DNA of 64,000 bases from Pseudopyrenochaeta lycopersici (taxonomy: Eukaryota; Ascomycota; Dothideomycetes; Pleosporales; Pseudopyrenochaetaceae), in the NCBI GenBank assembly GCA_003313425.1, contig NHZP01000003.1, positions 1,426,001 to 1,490,000 of the forward strand. Direction: 5' to 3'. The position numbers and the translations under genes are program-made. The notes below the pieces were generated by a model. It made no database searches and was not told the origin of the DNA. It worked only from the letters and a program-made list of their open reading frames with translations. Positions within the stretch are counted from its first letter, which is position 1, and each line of letters begins with the position of its first letter. This document shows, piece by piece, positions 62,126 to 64,000 of the stretch.

Positions 62126-63208
62126 ATGACGGGCACTTCAGGCCGTGGCGGACTTGGCGAGAGGATTCGCAAGGGTGCGAGTATGATTCATGTAAGTCTT
62201 CTTCAGGGCATTTGAAATGTCGACTTTGCATGCGATATGTATTACAAGCGAGACATTCAAATCCAGCCCATAATCCTAGCAGTATTCTAACAAAGGATGT
62301 AGGGAACCGGAGAAGCGATCCGTGGAAATTTTAATGCTCGCATTGATGACGCGGCTGGGAATCACGAAAGCGCAGCAAGACATAGAGCGATTGCCAAAGC
62401 AGGCGTCGATGAGTGGGATCGTGGATATCGTGGCCATAACATGGGCGCGGGCGTCGCTCCTGTTGGTGCTAATCCTGCTAATCCTGCACATCTGAACAAT
62501 GCGCAAAACACGTCGACGAACTACGGTCCTCACAACACGAATATCGGCAATAAGCTTGATCCGAGAATCGACTCGGATATGGACAACCGTAATAACGTAG
62601 CTGGCTCCACCAACTATGGTCCGCATAGCACGAACATTGGTAACAAACTTGATCCGAAGATCGATTCAGATATGGACCACCGCAACAATGTAGCGGGCTC
62701 GACCAACTACGGTCCAGATAGTACCAATATGGGCAATAATCTGAATCCACGATACGACTCCAACCTAAACAACCGCGGCACTACAACTGGTTCAACCAAC
62801 TATGGCCCGCAGAGTACGAATTTTGCCAATAAGCTTGATCCACGAGCGGACTCAGCTATGGACCACCGCGGCACTGCTACCGGTTCTACGAACTACGGCC
62901 CACACAGCACCAATATCGGCAACAAGCTTGACCCACGATACGACTCTGACCTTGATGGTCGTGGCACCACAACCGGTTCGACCAACTATGGAACGCACAG
63001 CAGCAACCTTTCCAACAAGCTCAACTCGGGCTACAACTCTGATCTCGATCACCGCGGCACTGTGACAGGCCCAACCAACTACGGCCCGCACAGCACCAAT
63101 ATTGGTAACAAGCTCGACCCCCGCATCGATTCGGATGCGGACCACCGTGCCAATCCTGCGCCTCAAGTCGATCCTAATATGGGCGGTGCCGGCTATAGAT
63201 ATGCGTAG
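62126..63208 (+). CDS. LEA-like hydrophilic repeat protein
   Basis: Two exons (62126-62191, 62303-63208) encode 323 residues. The start MTGTSGRGGLGERIRKGASM, then IHGTGEAIRGNFNARIDDA, matches small fungal stress proteins in which GTGEAIRG is conserved. The rest is seven 31-residue repeats rich in N, D, G, S and T. The protein lacks Cys and has almost no hydrophobic core residues, so it is predicted to be disordered. By analogy with LEA-type hydrophilins it could protect cells during drying or starvation; this is inference from composition. Confidence 0.75.
62513..63163 (+). repeat. 93-bp coding tandem repeat, seven units
   Basis: The unit is STNYGPHSTNIGNKLDPR plus a 13-residue tail such as YDSDLDGRGTTTG. 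Units start at 62513, 62606 and every 93 bp after. STNYG is nearly invariant, while the tail falls into two types (NNVAG in units 1-2, GT-x-TG in units 3-6). Confidence 0.9.
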
Positions 63209-63490
63209 ATAGTTAGTGATACCTGTTCAGTTTTAACGTTAATATACCCCTTGTTCTTTTCATATAGTCTACTGTTTGTATTATTCACTTCGCCTATTGC
63301 CGAAGGACAAGATTGATAGGTGGGACTCTTGTATCCTTGCGATCATGCTGATGGATTGTGCGGAGTTGATCAAAATGGTAACTTTGGGATTGAAACTACA
63401 GAGGCTTGTCATAGAATAGTCGTGCAAAGGCGGAAAATATGACTTTAAGCCGCCACAGGTATATACTAAGGCGGGAACTAAGGAACTTGC

Positions 63491-64000
63491 TCAAGGCGTT
63501 GCGGCTCCCTTAAATCCCGTATACCTCGCTGTTTTATGCACCAAGCGCCCCCGTACCCAAACAGCGATGGTATTCCGGTCATCACCGCTGTACACCCACT
63601 TCTCTACCTTATCGGGCCAGCTCTCCCAGCCAAACACATCTACTGGTCCCTCTTCGAACGATGGATCTTGGCTAACATCGTCGTTGACGGCGCCGAGATT
63701 GATCATCTGGGCATCCCACTCCTTGCCCACCTCAAAGCCACCAACCTTGTCCTCTAATCCTACAACGGCAGCACCACCACGCGTTGCGAGGTAGAGTGCT
63801 TCTTCAGTCGATAGTTTCGCGGCGTCAGACGTCTGCAGCGCGAGATGTCGACTCACCCATATAGCTTGACGTACGTTCTCGAGGATAGAGGGGTGGAAAC
63901 CACCGCTAACATCTGTGCCGAGACCGATGGTGTGGCCTTCATTCAGCATATCGCGGATTGGTGCACAGCCCGATGTGATTGCGGTGTTTGAGGCAGGGCA
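63491..64000 (-). CDS. guanine deaminase, C-terminal part
   Basis: The frame is open from the right edge to the TGA at 63491 (170 codons). It starts CPASNTAITSGCAPIRDM and continues IGLGTDVSGGFHPSILENVR, with the catalytic zinc-ligand Asp in GTDVSGG. LSTEEALYLATRGGAAVVGL, FEVGKEWDAQMINL and the C-terminal domain follow. Guanine deaminase converts guanine to xanthine in purine salvage. The N-terminal two thirds, including the HxH motif, are outside the window. No intron is seen in this part. Confidence 0.9.
   Translation of the reverse strand, partial: CPASNTAITSGCAPIRDMLNEGHTIGLGTDVSGGFHPSILENVRQAIWVSRHLALQTSDAAKLSTEEALYLATRGGAAVVGLEDKVGGFEVGKEWDAQMINLGAVNDDVSQDPSFEEGPVDVFGWESWPDKVEKWVYSGDDRNTIAVWVRGRLVHKTARYTGFKGAATP

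Noticed and set aside
1..64000. CRISPR arrays, operons, Shine-Dalgarno sites or bacterial insertion sequences
   Set aside because: Genes are spliced and eukaryotic throughout. The only regular repeats are coding tandem repeats and LTRs.

Overview
The window is nuclear DNA of a filamentous ascomycete (Pezizomycotina). The evidence is short spliceosomal introns of about 45-110 nt with GTRNGY donors and CTRAY-like branch points, HET/NLR genes, a Ty3 chromovirus, and C-to-T decay typical of repeat-induced point mutation (RIP). Dothideomycetes is a reasonable guess, but no species is claimed.

Layout. (1) 1-8387 is a conserved housekeeping block: the 5' end of a MetE-like protein, a GRE2-type reductase, NTF2, a thiolase, a small acidic/basic DUF protein, and the succinyl-CoA ligase beta subunit. 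(2) 10369-18990 is an NLR gene (HET, NB-ARC and 11 TPR units). A 5232-bp chromovirus with identical 173-bp LTRs splits it inside the TPR array; dropping the element and one copy of the 5-bp target duplication leaves one open 1111-codon frame. (3) 19147-20508 encodes a homolog of the fungal abscisic-acid sesquiterpene synthase BcABA3. (4) 20.5-45.5 kb is an accessory compartment. It holds AT-rich RIP-degraded tracts, transposon scraps (LTR, pogo, mariner) and broken genes (Con-10, APH kinase, Clr5-ankyrin, NB-ARC, HET, ankyrin). Four intact spliced genes of unknown function sit inside it. (5) 45.7-64 kb is again orderly: a multi-pass membrane protein, a conserved Ser-rich protein, a Gfo/Idh/MocA oxidoreductase, a UBP1/USP30-type deubiquitinase, mitochondrial ribosomal bL9, fructose-bisphosphate aldolase split by 24 introns, a LEA-like repeat protein, and the 3' part of guanine deaminase.

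Functionally the flanks serve central metabolism (TCA cycle, beta-oxidation, glycolysis, purine salvage), nuclear import and mitochondrial translation. The centre carries self/non-self recognition genes (HET, NLR, ankyrin) and mobile DNA. Exon joins were worked out by hand from splice sites and frame continuity. They are consistent in phase for every intact gene listed but have not been tested against transcripts.
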